Shown in pieces: positions 44,444 through 52,811 of a DNA stretch of 64,000 nucleotides; the stretch's first letter is position 1; the number at the start of each line of letters is the position of its first letter. The notes beneath the pieces are model-generated. The model saw only the letters and a program-made list of their open reading frames with translations. It was not told where the DNA came from and did not search any database. Source of the DNA: BOG-234 sp050015835 (GTDB lineage: Bacteria > Acidobacteriota > Terriglobia > Bryobacterales > Bryobacteraceae); NCBI GenBank assembly GCA_050015835.1, contig JBEKAQ010000024.1:5847-69846 (forward strand). Direction: 5' to 3'. The translations under genes and the position numbers were made by a program.

Positions 44444-46248
44444 GTCCCAGCCCGGAATCGAACGCCACCTTCGTCGTAGTCGATCCCAACGGCCGCCGTG
44501 CGCGTGTGCCGCTCTTTCCGTTTCCTTTTCGCATCGGCCGCGCACCCGATAACAACCTGGTGCTGCGCGACAGCCGCATTTCCCGCAACCACGCCCAGGT
44601 GTCCAACGAAGACGGCAACTGCGTTCTCGAAGACCTCGGCAGCCGCCATGGCGTCTGGGTCAATGGCGAGCGCGTGGAAAAATCGCGTATACTGCATGGG
44701 TCCGAGCGCATCGAATTCGGCGTGCCGGACGGTTACCAGCTTCATTTCACCCGATCCGGCGAGGAGATCCAGCACCTGCTCGCCAAGCCGTTGGCGGGCG
44801 AGACCGGAAAGACCGGCGCAGCCAACCTCGAAAAGTTGCGCGCCGTGCTCGAAGTCGCGCGCTCCCTGCAGAGCTCTTTTTCCGCCGATGACGTTCTCAA
44901 CACCGTGGTGGATGCGGCCATCGCGGTGACCGGCTGCGAGCGGGGCTTCCTGCTGCTCTTCGACGAGCAGCGCGAACTCCAGGTGCGCAGCGCCCGCGCG
45001 CAGGGTGGGTGCGACCTTCCGCCCGATGAGCTCCGTGTGCCGCGCCGTCTGATTCAACACGCTCTCGAGAGCCGCCGCGATCTGTTCAGCATGTCGTTCG
45101 ACCCCAGCGCCCTCGATGCGCGCTCGCCCGGCAACACCATCGCCGATCTGGAACTGCGCAGCGTGGCCTGTGTTCCGCTCGTGCGCGTAAACCTCAGCGG
45201 CGGTTCAAAGACGCAGATCATCAGCGCGGGACGTTCCAATGCCGGCGTGCTCTACATGGATTCCCGGCTCACCGCGGTCGATCTCGCCGGGGGTAACCGC
45301 GAGCTGCTTCAGACGCTTGCCATTGAAGCTTCCACCGTACTCGAAAACGCCCGGCTGCTCGAGGAAGAGCGCGCCAAACAACGCATCGAAGAGGAACTCG
45401 GCGTGGCGCGCCGCATTCAGCAAAGTCTCCTGCCGCGCCGCTTGCCCGATTCCGGCTGGTTTCGCGCCTGTGGTTCGAGCCACGCCTCGCATGAGGTAGG
45501 CGGCGATTACTTCGATGTCGTAGCGATGGGTCCGGATGTCGTTGCAATAAGTCCGGATGTCGTTGCAATAAGTCCGGATGTCGTTGCAATAAGTCCGGAT
45601 GTCGTTGCAATAAGTCCGGATGTCGTTGCAATAAGGCCGGATGTCGTTGCAATAGGTCCGGATGCCGAAAATAGGCCCAATGCCTGGTCCGTCGTAGTCG
45701 CCGACGTTTCCGGCAAAGGCGTGAGCTCCGCTCTGCTGGCGAGCTTCCTGCAAGGCGCATTCCTCGGCGGCACGCTGGGCGCAAGCATTCCGGATGTGCT
45801 CTCGCGCATCAACGATTTCATGAGCGAACGCGCCGAGCACGGCAAGTACGCGACCATCTTCTATGCCACGCTCGATCGCGCCGGCCACCTGACCTGGGCG
45901 AACGCCGGCCATTGCGCGGCGCTTCTCGTGCGTCACGATCGCTCGATCGAGAGCCTCAACACAACCTCGATGCCGGTGGGCCTCATCCCCGGCGCACCCT
46001 TCGCGGTCGATCGCCGCAATCTCGCCGCCGGAGATCGCATCGTCATATACAGCGATGGAGTCACCGAAGCGCAGAATGCCGCCGGCGAATTCTTTGGACG
46101 CCCGTTACTGCGCGCGGCGGTAGGCCGAGCTGTCGATCTCGATTGCGCCGGAATGCACGACGAGATTCAACAGGCCATTCGCGATTTCACCGGCGGCGCC
46201 GAGCAATCGGACGACATTACCCTGGTAGTCGTCGAATACAGCGGCTAG
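44440..46248 (+). CDS. FHA-GAF-PP2C (SpoIIE-like) serine phosphatase with in-frame tandem repeat
   Basis: A 602-residue signalling protein. The FHA domain (residues about 10-105) has GRAPDN, SRISRNHAQV and GSRHGVWVNGE; a GAF domain spans about 125-305 (GCERGFLLLFDEQRELQVRS); a short coiled coil (ARLLEEERAKQRIEEEL) leads to the PP2C/SpoIIE domain (about 320-600) with EVGGDYFDV and VADVSGKGVSSALL for metal binding. Between these two metal motifs, residues 364-409 are six copies of a 7-residue repeat (SPDVVAI) plus a partial copy. It would dephosphorylate phospho-Ser/Thr targets such as anti-sigma-factor antagonists. It is coupled to the upstream Fur gene. Confidence 0.88.
   Translation: MSPSPESNATFVVVDPNGRRARVPLFPFPFRIGRAPDNNLVLRDSRISRNHAQVSNEDGNCVLEDLGSRHGVWVNGERVEKSRILHGSERIEFGVPDGYQLHFTRSGEEIQHLLAKPLAGETGKTGAANLEKLRAVLEVARSLQSSFSADDVLNTVVDAAIAVTGCERGFLLLFDEQRELQVRSARAQGGCDLPPDELRVPRRLIQHALESRRDLFSMSFDPSALDARSPGNTIADLELRSVACVPLVRVNLSGGSKTQIISAGRSNAGVLYMDSRLTAVDLAGGNRELLQTLAIEASTVLENARLLEEERAKQRIEEELGVARRIQQSLLPRRLPDSGWFRACGSSHASHEVGGDYFDVVAMGPDVVAISPDVVAISPDVVAISPDVVAISPDVVAIRPDVVAIGPDAENRPNAWSVVVADVSGKGVSSALLASFLQGAFLGGTLGASIPDVLSRINDFMSERAEHGKYATIFYATLDRAGHLTWANAGHCAALLVRHDRSIESLNTTSMPVGLIPGAPFAVDRRNLAAGDRIVIYSDGVTEAQNAAGEFFGRPLLRAAVGRAVDLDCAGMHDEIQQAIRDFTGGAEQSDDITLVVVEYSG
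45530..45666 (+). repeat. 21-bp tandem repeat, six full units and one partial, inside the phosphatase gene
   Basis: Unit GTCCGGATGTCGTTGCAATA A at 45530, 45551, 45572, 45593, 45614 and 45635, with a partial unit from 45656. Units 1-5 are identical; unit 6 has two changes (GGCCGG start and G end). The unit is a multiple of three and keeps the frame. The preceding coding bases (TTCGATGTCGTAGCGATG) resemble the unit and may be its seed. Confidence 0.95.
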
Positions 46249-46650
46249 TGCTTCGAATCAAGGACATGCGCGGAAAAGGTATTGATCGGGCCGCGCTCTA
46301 CCTGAAGCGAGTGCTGTCAGTTCCGGTGAACGACGCCCCTGCGTGGAGCTTCATCAAAGATATGCAGATTATCGAGAACATCATCGTACACAGCGGCGGG
46401 AAATGCGGCAGATCGCCGGATTAAGATGGAAAGACTCCTGGACGAGTACCACTTCGAACTAATGAAGCTCGACGGAGTTCATGACCAGATTGTGATCCCA
46501 ATATCCCTGTGTCGGGACTTTGCCCGCGACGCAGACGACCTTTTTGACCGGGCCTTTGAGTCTGCGGGTTTGCCGAGCCGGCGAGGGCAACTCGGCGGCC
46601 AGACGGATCGTCGGACATCGCGTCTTATTCGATTTGCGTCGCCCCCTTGA
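46248..46650 (+). pseudogene. HEPN-like protein remnant, truncated and frameshifted
   Basis: The first frame (from GTG 46248, ending 46424) reads LRIKDMRGKGIDRAALYLKR and IIENIIVHSGGK; the second frame (46426-46650) continues MERLLDEYHFELM and ISLCRDFARDADDLFDRAF. Together they resemble the C-terminal half of HEPN-like proteins with a RNxIVHxxG motif (here IENIIVHSGG, lacking the Arg-Asn pair). A frameshift near 46420 separates them, and the N-terminal half is missing. The family assignment is tentative. Confidence 0.4.
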
Positions 46651-46711
46651 CCGCGGCGGAGCGATCAGAAGGGCAGGAACGCAGCTATCGCCGCATATTC
46701 TCCGAGGCGCC

Positions 46712-46731
46712 GACAGGCGGAAACGCCTGTC
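46712..46731. repeat. Dispersed palindrome family A, copy 4
   Basis: GACAGGCG / CGCCTGTC with loop GAAA, followed by CCCACTTTAC; opposite orientation to copy 1. It lies 5 bp past the stop of the M20 peptidase gene, a position suitable for a transcript end. Confidence 0.85.
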
Positions 46732-46736
46732 CCACT

Positions 46737-48107
46737 TTACTTGCCGTATTCTTCGAAGAAGTGGGCTATGGTTCGGATTCCGTCGTAGTAATTGCGGATG
46801 TTGTATTTCTCGTTGGGGGAGTGGAGGCCGTCGTCGGGGAGGCCGAAGCCCATCAGGATCGTTGGAATGCCGAGGTGCTCGGCGAAGTCGCCTACAATCG
46901 GGATCGAGCCTCCGGAGCGGGTGAAGACCGTGGGCTTGCCGAATACTTCGCTGAACGCCTGGGCGGCTACTCGAATCGCCGGATGATCGGGATTCACCAT
47001 CAGGCCTGCGCTGGAACTCAGCACCCTGACTTCGCACTGGATGCCGGCGGGCGTGTTTTGGGTAACCCACTGTCTGACGGCGGCGACGATCTTGTCTGTA
47101 TCCTGCTTCGGGACCAGACGGATGCTCACCTTCGCTACCGCCTTCGCGGGAATTACCGTTTTTGCGCCTGCCCCGGTGAAGCCTCCTGCTATGCCGTGGA
47201 CTTCGAAGGTCGGTCTGGCCCAGGTCCTTTCGAACACGGAGTATCCCTTCTCTCCGGTCAGTTGGGTTGAGCCGACTTCGGACTTCAGATACTCCTTTTC
47301 ATCGAACGGCAGGTGCGTCCAGCTTTCTTTCTCTTCGGCGGATGGCGCTTCGACGTCGTCGTAGATGCCGGGGATCAGAATGCGGCCGTTCTTGTCCTTC
47401 CCTTTCGACAGCAGTTCGATGAGACCGAAGACGGCGTTGGGCGCGGCTCCTCCGTAGAGACCGGAGTGGAGATCGCGCGCCGGGCCTTTGGCTTCGATCT
47501 CCATGTAGACGAGACCGCGCAGCCCGATATTCAGCGTGGGTAATCCGGGCGCGTACATTTCGGTGTCGCAGACGAGCGCGACGTCGGCCTTCAGTTTGGC
47601 GGGATTTTTTGCTACGTATTCGGCGACGGAGAGTCCTCCGACTTCTTCTTCGCCTTCGAAGAGGAATTTCAGATTGAGGGGCGGATGTCCGTGCACCGCG
47701 TGCAATGCTTCCACGGCTTTAATCTGCGAGTACATCTGGCCCTTATCGTCGGCGGAGCCGCGCGCGTAGAGATTGCCGTTGCGCTCGGAGGGCTCGAAGG
47801 GCGACGTTACCCAGAGATCGAGGGGGTCGGGGGGTTGGACGTCGAAGTGGCCGTAGCAGAGAACGGTGGGCTTGCCGGGGGCGTGCAGCCAGTCGGCATA
47901 GACCAGGGGATGGCGCTCGGTCTCGACGATCTCCACGTTTTCCATACCGGCGTCGCGGAGTTTGACGGCCACGTACTCGGCGGCGCGGTGCGTGTCCTGG
48001 TTGTGCTCGGGGAGCGTGGAGATGCTGGGGATGCGGAGCAGCTCTTTCAGTTCTTCGAGAAAGCGCGGCTCATTCTTGCCGACGTATATATCGATTGCAT
48101 CTGACAT
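46737..48107 (-). CDS. M20-family metallopeptidase (dipeptidase-like)
   Basis: A 456-residue di-zinc peptidase. Metal ligands are seen in VLCYGHFDVQPPDP, GSADDKGQM, FEGEEEVGG and CDTEMYAPGLP; a lid dimerisation domain lies between about residues 195 and 350. It resembles the CNDP/PepV-like dipeptidases that cleave small peptides in the cytoplasm. ATG 48107 is chosen because the conserved fold starts there (MSDAIDIYV). No signal peptide. It is divergent from the TIM-barrel gene at 48152. Confidence 0.88.
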   Translation of the reverse strand: MSDAIDIYVGKNEPRFLEELKELLRIPSISTLPEHNQDTHRAAEYVAVKLRDAGMENVEIVETERHPLVYADWLHAPGKPTVLCYGHFDVQPPDPLDLWVTSPFEPSERNGNLYARGSADDKGQMYSQIKAVEALHAVHGHPPLNLKFLFEGEEEVGGLSVAEYVAKNPAKLKADVALVCDTEMYAPGLPTLNIGLRGLVYMEIEAKGPARDLHSGLYGGAAPNAVFGLIELLSKGKDKNGRILIPGIYDDVEAPSAEEKESWTHLPFDEKEYLKSEVGSTQLTGEKGYSVFERTWARPTFEVHGIAGGFTGAGAKTVIPAKAVAKVSIRLVPKQDTDKIVAAVRQWVTQNTPAGIQCEVRVLSSSAGLMVNPDHPAIRVAAQAFSEVFGKPTVFTRSGGSIPIVGDFAEHLGIPTILMGFGLPDDGLHSPNEKYNIRNYYDGIRTIAHFFEEYGK

Positions 48108-48151
48108 TCGACTCCAGTGTAGTGCAGGGTATAGAATCTCAGCCACACACC

Positions 48152-49096
48152 ATGTTTTATTCACGACGAGAATTAGGGAGATTGGCTCTGGCGTCGCTCC
48201 CCGCCGCCGCGGCCCTGGCCGCGCCGAACTCGAAGATTAAAGGCGTTCAGATCGGCGCCATTACCTACAGTTTCCGGCAGGGTGTACCGAAACCGGAGAT
48301 CATCCCGGATATGGTGAAGATCGGCCTGAGCGAGGTCGAGCTGATGTCGGGGGATGCGGAGGCTTTGGCGGGCGCTCCGGCTGTTGCTCCGGGTGGTGGA
48401 GGCCGGGGACGGGCTCCTTTGACGCCCGAGCAGATGGCGGCCCGGGAAGCTCAGCAGAAAGCGTTCAAGGACTGGCGCGGGGCGGCGAAGCCTGCGACAT
48501 GGGAGGGCGTCAGGAAACAGTTCAACGATGCGGGTATCGCGCTCGCGATCCTCTGCTACAACATGAACGTCAATATGGCCGACGAGGAAATCGATTATGC
48601 GTTTGCCATGGCGAGGGCGATGAAGGTCAAGGCGATTTCGTGCAGCGCCACGGTTACGTTTGCCAAGCGGGTGGCGGCGTTCGCGGACAAATACAAGATC
48701 GTTTGGGCCGGCCATGGGCACGACAATACTTCGGATCCCGAACAATTCGCCAAGCCCGAGACGTTCGAGTTCATCATGTCGCTCAGCAAGTATATTGGGG
48801 TAAATCTGGATATCGGGCACTTCACGGCGGCTGGGTACGATCCGATCCCGTTCATTCAGAAGCACCACGCGCGGATCACCAACCTCCATTTGAAGGACCG
48901 GAAGAAGGATCATGGCGCTAACGTTCCGTGGGGTCAGGGCGACACTCCTATTAAGGAAGTGCTTTTGCTCTTGAGTAAGGAGCGGTACCCGATTCCGGCA
49001 AATATTGAGTTCGAGTATCCGATTCCGGCGGGATCGGACGCGGCGACGGAGGTTGGGAAGTGCTATCAGTACGCGAGGAAGTGCCTCGAAGGATGA
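48152..49096 (+). CDS. Exported sugar phosphate isomerase/epimerase-like protein
   Basis: A 314-residue TIM-barrel protein. N-terminal RRELGRLALASLPAAAALAA is a twin-arginine-like leader. Metal-site segments are GLSEVELMSGD, GVNLDIGHFTA (with VGVNLDIGH pattern) and ITNLHLKDRKKDHGANVPWG. A Gly/Pro-rich insertion (PGGGGRGRAP) is at residues about 85-95. It is a paralogue of 42782-43891. The reaction is unknown. Confidence 0.8.
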   Translation: MFYSRRELGRLALASLPAAAALAAPNSKIKGVQIGAITYSFRQGVPKPEIIPDMVKIGLSEVELMSGDAEALAGAPAVAPGGGGRGRAPLTPEQMAAREAQQKAFKDWRGAAKPATWEGVRKQFNDAGIALAILCYNMNVNMADEEIDYAFAMARAMKVKAISCSATVTFAKRVAAFADKYKIVWAGHGHDNTSDPEQFAKPETFEFIMSLSKYIGVNLDIGHFTAAGYDPIPFIQKHHARITNLHLKDRKKDHGANVPWGQGDTPIKEVLLLLSKERYPIPANIEFEYPIPAGSDAATEVGKCYQYARKCLEG

Positions 49097-49366
49097 GGAG
49101 GCCGATTACCAATCGGCCGGACCCAGAGGGTAACCCCTGGCAACCTGCCCGACGTTTTTTGCATCCAACATAGCGGGAACAATTTCGCCACATTTGTGTT
49201 AACATCAGATCCTGTGAGTCCTGCGCCGCTGATGCAGCCGGGTTACTCCTTCCCGCTTGTGCGGTTTTGAGGCGTTCGCCATTCCTAAAGACAAGAAAAT
49301 AAATAAGATGATTGGCCTCGGCGTGCTTTTTTGTGCGCGCGCAGCTATGGTGGGGAGGTAATTTCG
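49097..49366 (+). promoter_or_regulatory. rpoD upstream region with a strong ribosome-binding site
   Basis: The region holds a perfect hairpin (GGCCGATT/AATCGGCC, 49100-49118) just after the preceding stop codon, an imperfect hairpin near 49124-49141 followed by a T6 run (49155-49160) that may act as terminator, and then an AT-richer promoter-like segment (49180-49215). GGGGAGGT lies about 8 nt before ATG 49367 and fixes the rpoD start. Confidence 0.5.
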
Positions 49367-50893
49367 ATGGACCACGATGACGATCAGTTTCTACACGAAG
49401 CGCCGCTGGGAATTAATTTCGATGAAGAAGCGACAAAATTCTTCGATCCCGAGGCCGAAGCGGATTTCCTCCATCCCCAGCAGCAGGTTGAGGAGTCGAT
49501 TTACACCGACGACCCGGTTCGCGTATATCTGCGCGAAATGGGCGCGGTACCGCTCTTAACGCGCGAAGGCGAAGTGGATCTGGCGCGGCGCATGGAGCGC
49601 GGCAAGCTGCGCATGCAGAAGGCCATCAGCCGGTCGGCGCTGGTGCAACTGGCGGTGGTGGAACTGGCCGAGGCGCTGCGGAAGACTCCCGACGATCTGG
49701 ACAACCACGTCGATATCGGAGGCGATATCGAAGAGGGCACTCCGGCCGATACGAAAAAGCGCCTCGACATCCTGAAGACTTTCGGAGATATTTCGGGGTC
49801 GCACAAAAAAGCTTTGCAGCTTCAGGAGAAGCTGGAGGTGGCGCCTCCCGCCAACAGGAAGGCGCGCAAGAAGCTGTGCATGAAGCTGTATCGCGCGCAG
49901 GTGGAAACGTCGCTGGCGATCCGGCGCGTGCCGTGGGTTTTGCTGCGCTGGCGCGACTTCACGCGCGAGATCGAGCGGGCGGTGGAAGAACTGAACCACC
50001 TGGACCGGGAGCTGAAGAAGCTCGAAGCGAAGAGCGCCGCCACCCAGCAGCCGCGCATCCGGGAACTGAAACGCGAAATCAAGAAGCGCGAGACCACCGC
50101 GGGCGCGTCGATCGAGGAGCTGAAGCATACGGTCACCGTGATCCGGCATGGCGAGCAGGAAGCAGAGCGCGCCAAGAAAGATCTGGTCGAGGCCAACCTT
50201 CGACTGGTGGTTTCGGTGGCCAAGAAATACGTCAACCGCGGCCTGCATTTGCTGGATCTGATCCAGGAAGGCAATATCGGGCTGATGCGGGCGGCCGACA
50301 AGTTCGAATACCGGCGCGGCTACAAATTCTCTACGTATGCCACGTGGTGGATCCGGCAGGCGATTACGCGCGCGATTGCGGACCAGTCGCGCACCATCCG
50401 CATTCCGGTGCACATGAACGAGAGTATGAACAAGTTCCTGCGGGCCTCGCGCGAGCTTGAGAAGGAACTGGGCCGTACTCCGACCAACGAAGAAATCAGC
50501 CGGCGGATGGACATTCCGGTCGAGAAGGTGCAGAAGCTGAAGACCATTTCGCGCGATCCGGTTTCGCTCGAGACGCCGGTGGGGCGCGATGGCGAATCGG
50601 CCTTGGGCGATTTGATCGAGGACCGGTGGGTGGGTTCTCCGGTGGACGCGGTGATCGAATCGAACGTTCGCGACGAGACGGCCGGGATTTTGAAGACGCT
50701 TTCGCCTAAGGAAGAAAAAGTCATTCGGCTGCGCTTCGGCATTGGGTGCGAGCGCGAGCATACGCTGGAAGAGATCGGCCAGGAATTCGACGTTACGCGG
50801 GAGCGGATTCGGCAGATTGAGGCTAAGGCGTTACGGCAGCTCAGGGCCCCGGAGCGTGCGCGGCGTTTGCGGGCTTTGCTGGCGGCACGGTAG
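49367..50893 (+). CDS. rpoD: Primary sigma factor RpoD
   Basis: A 508-residue sigma-70. Acidic N-terminus, region 1.2 (DPVRVYLREMGAVPLLTREG), a non-conserved insertion with coiled-coil (residues about 120-270), region 2 (EANLRLVVSVAKKYVNRGLH, FEYRRGYKFSTYATWWIRQA), region 3 (IPVHMNESMNKFLRASRELE) and region 4 (LSPKEEKVIRLRFGI, EEIGQEFDVTRERIRQIEAK). It directs housekeeping transcription. The start is placed at the ATG with a strong ribosome-binding site. The last 53 bp overlap the convergent membrane-protein gene. Confidence 0.95.
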   Translation: MDHDDDQFLHEAPLGINFDEEATKFFDPEAEADFLHPQQQVEESIYTDDPVRVYLREMGAVPLLTREGEVDLARRMERGKLRMQKAISRSALVQLAVVELAEALRKTPDDLDNHVDIGGDIEEGTPADTKKRLDILKTFGDISGSHKKALQLQEKLEVAPPANRKARKKLCMKLYRAQVETSLAIRRVPWVLLRWRDFTREIERAVEELNHLDRELKKLEAKSAATQQPRIRELKREIKKRETTAGASIEELKHTVTVIRHGEQEAERAKKDLVEANLRLVVSVAKKYVNRGLHLLDLIQEGNIGLMRAADKFEYRRGYKFSTYATWWIRQAITRAIADQSRTIRIPVHMNESMNKFLRASRELEKELGRTPTNEEISRRMDIPVEKVQKLKTISRDPVSLETPVGRDGESALGDLIEDRWVGSPVDAVIESNVRDETAGILKTLSPKEEKVIRLRFGIGCEREHTLEEIGQEFDVTRERIRQIEAKALRQLRAPERARRLRALLAAR

Positions 50894-52811
50894 GGGCATC
50901 GTCCGCTCCCTTACGGCCGGCACCCCTGAAGGGGATGTCCGGGTCGCGGCGCGGCAGGTAGTCGAAGCCTGCATTCATCAGGATGACTCCGAGCAGTTGG
51001 CCACCCGGGTCCTTGTACGGATTATCCACGTTCATTTCCACGATGGTATAGCCCGTTGGGCTGATGGCGTTGGCCGGCACCGGGAAGCCGATTTCATTCA
51101 TTCCATCGTGCGACAGGCGGAGCGCGCCGATCTCGATACCGTTCACGAGGACGGTCAGCGTTCTGACTCCCGATTTGGTGACAAAATCCGGCGCCCAGAA
51201 CTTGATTGAGAAGATCGCGGGCGCGGGGTAGACGTCGAACTTGAGCCGGATTTTGGGCTCGGTCCAGCGCCCAGGATCTTTGGGATCGCCCACAACGAGG
51301 CCGGAAATCACGTAGGCGGGGTAATCGCGGCGGGCGATCGCCATCTGGCGGCCGACGGCGAAGTCGCGCAGGATATTCAGGCGGATGGATTCGGCGACGT
51401 CGCGTTTATCCAGTTCGAAATAACGCCCGGATTCCACCGAAAACACGTAGTCGTGGTCGTTGAGGTGCTTCGGGTCGGGCCGCTGATCGGGGAAAGCCTC
51501 CATGCGGTGCACGGCGATGGAATTGTCGTGGTACATGAGGCGCAGGTTGAAGAGGAGATTCCAGCCGTCTTTGGGAAAATCGTCTTTCACAAAGAGGAAC
51601 CTGCTTTTCCTGGGGATTTGCGGATACTCACGGCGGAACTGCTCGCTCAGGCGGTAGGAGTCATTGCGGCGATCGATCGGCTCCGGCCAGTTGCGGATGT
51701 TGAACCAGGTCATCGCGATGGTCAGGATGGCAAAGGCGGCAAGCTCGGCGCGTGGAATCAGGGGGGCATGTCCCGCGCGGGTGAGGCAGAACCGGGTGGC
51801 TCCGGCGATGGCTGTCGCGAGGTAGAGCCCGAGGCCCAGATCCGGCACATAGAGGACGTAGCCAGGCCGGCTGATGATCAGCGCCACCGGGGTGATGGTA
51901 ATGACGAAGAACAACCAGCCGAAGATCATGATGCGGTTGCGGGCCGCGATTGCCGCGAGCGCCATCAGGACGAGGAGCGCAGCGGCGGTTTGCGGTGAAA
52001 ATGCCACGTGCCCGTAGGTCAGCATGCCGAAGTACTCGGCCATGTGGGTGAGCCAGGTCCCGAGGGCCGGATGCGGCTGATACGCGGTGTTCTCGGCAAG
52101 CTCAGGCGTCCGGTTGACGCGGACCAGGAAAACGATCGATAACGCGGCGAGCGCGGCGTAGAGCGGGGCGATGGAACCGAGCCAGCCGCGTATTTGCTTC
52201 CGCTCGAAGACTTCCGGCAGGATGAAAATGCACTCGTAAACCGCGATGAGAACAGGCAGGGCGATGCCGCTCTCCTTCGAATCCATGGCGAGCAGGCAAA
52301 GCAAGAGCACCAGCAGGGCACGGCTCAGAGGAATATCGGGGCGCTCGCGCCGCAGCCGGATATAGGCGGTCATGCCCAGCGCAGTGAAGAGGTACTCAAG
52401 CTGGTCGTAGACGGTGCCCGCGTTGAGCCAGAGTTCCCTCATGCAACCGTGCACAACCGTGAGAGAAAGTGCGATTAAGGCTTCGGCCGCGGTGGGGAGG
52501 ATGGTGCGGAAAAACCGGTAGCCGACGACCGCGTTGCCGGCCATCAGGAGCCAGCAGAAGATGTACATCGGGGTGGGATTGAAGCCGAAGGCCGAATAGA
52601 TAATGCGGTAAATCAAGCCGCCGAGGGGCCGGTAGACCGGGATCCAGAGCATGAGCTGGGCTTTCCACACGGTCCACGGATTCAGATCCCAGATGCGGTA
52701 GAGATTCATCAGGTCGTCGCCGGAATAGAACCGGGTCATGCAGGTCCAGGTGAAGCAGGTGAAGATCAGGAGGAGGAGGCCGAGCAGCATGCGCTCGGTG
52801 CGCACGCTCAT
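50841..52811 (-). CDS. Polytopic membrane protein, GT-C glycosyltransferase-like
   Basis: A 656-residue protein with about 10-11 membrane helices in residues 1-400 and a soluble C-terminal domain of about 230 residues. The first loop has RFYSGDDLMNLYRIW, an acidic motif after helix 1 as in GT-C (PMT/ArnT-like) lipid-linked-sugar transferases. The C-terminal beta-rich domain (TLTVLVNGIEIGALRLSHDG) is like a periplasmic jelly-roll. The last 20 residues are low complexity and include a family B repeat. Its ATG overlaps the hydantoinase B stop (ATGA). Enzymatic role not proven. Confidence 0.65.
   Translation of the reverse strand: MSVRTERMLLGLLLLIFTCFTWTCMTRFYSGDDLMNLYRIWDLNPWTVWKAQLMLWIPVYRPLGGLIYRIIYSAFGFNPTPMYIFCWLLMAGNAVVGYRFFRTILPTAAEALIALSLTVVHGCMRELWLNAGTVYDQLEYLFTALGMTAYIRLRRERPDIPLSRALLVLLLCLLAMDSKESGIALPVLIAVYECIFILPEVFERKQIRGWLGSIAPLYAALAALSIVFLVRVNRTPELAENTAYQPHPALGTWLTHMAEYFGMLTYGHVAFSPQTAAALLVLMALAAIAARNRIMIFGWLFFVITITPVALIISRPGYVLYVPDLGLGLYLATAIAGATRFCLTRAGHAPLIPRAELAAFAILTIAMTWFNIRNWPEPIDRRNDSYRLSEQFRREYPQIPRKSRFLFVKDDFPKDGWNLLFNLRLMYHDNSIAVHRMEAFPDQRPDPKHLNDHDYVFSVESGRYFELDKRDVAESIRLNILRDFAVGRQMAIARRDYPAYVISGLVVGDPKDPGRWTEPKIRLKFDVYPAPAIFSIKFWAPDFVTKSGVRTLTVLVNGIEIGALRLSHDGMNEIGFPVPANAISPTGYTIVEMNVDNPYKDPGGQLLGVILMNAGFDYLPRRDPDIPFRGAGRKGADDAPTVPPAKPANAAHAPGP
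50901..50920 (-). repeat. Dispersed repeat family B, copy 5, inside a coding tail
   Basis: GTCCGCTCCCTTACGGCCGG, a minus-orientation copy. It lies 8 bp after the rpoD stop and within the last codons of the convergent membrane-protein gene, where it encodes part of a low-complexity tail (GAGRKGADD). Confidence 0.65.

Noticed and set aside
45530..45666. Regular direct repeats could be taken for a CRISPR array.
   Set aside because: Units are 21 bp with no spacers between them, they keep a reading frame inside a phosphatase gene, and no cas genes are present.
43949..46248. The Fur-phosphatase pair as an anti-phage or toxin system.
   Set aside because: FHA-GAF-PP2C proteins are ordinary partner-switching signalling components, and nothing in the pair points to defence.
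49120..49165. TGGCAACCTGCC upstream of rpoD resembles a piece of a SAM riboswitch core.
   Set aside because: The other SAM-I core blocks (GATGA and GGTGCTAA types) are missing, the strand segment is followed by a T-run, and rpoD is not a methionine-pathway gene.
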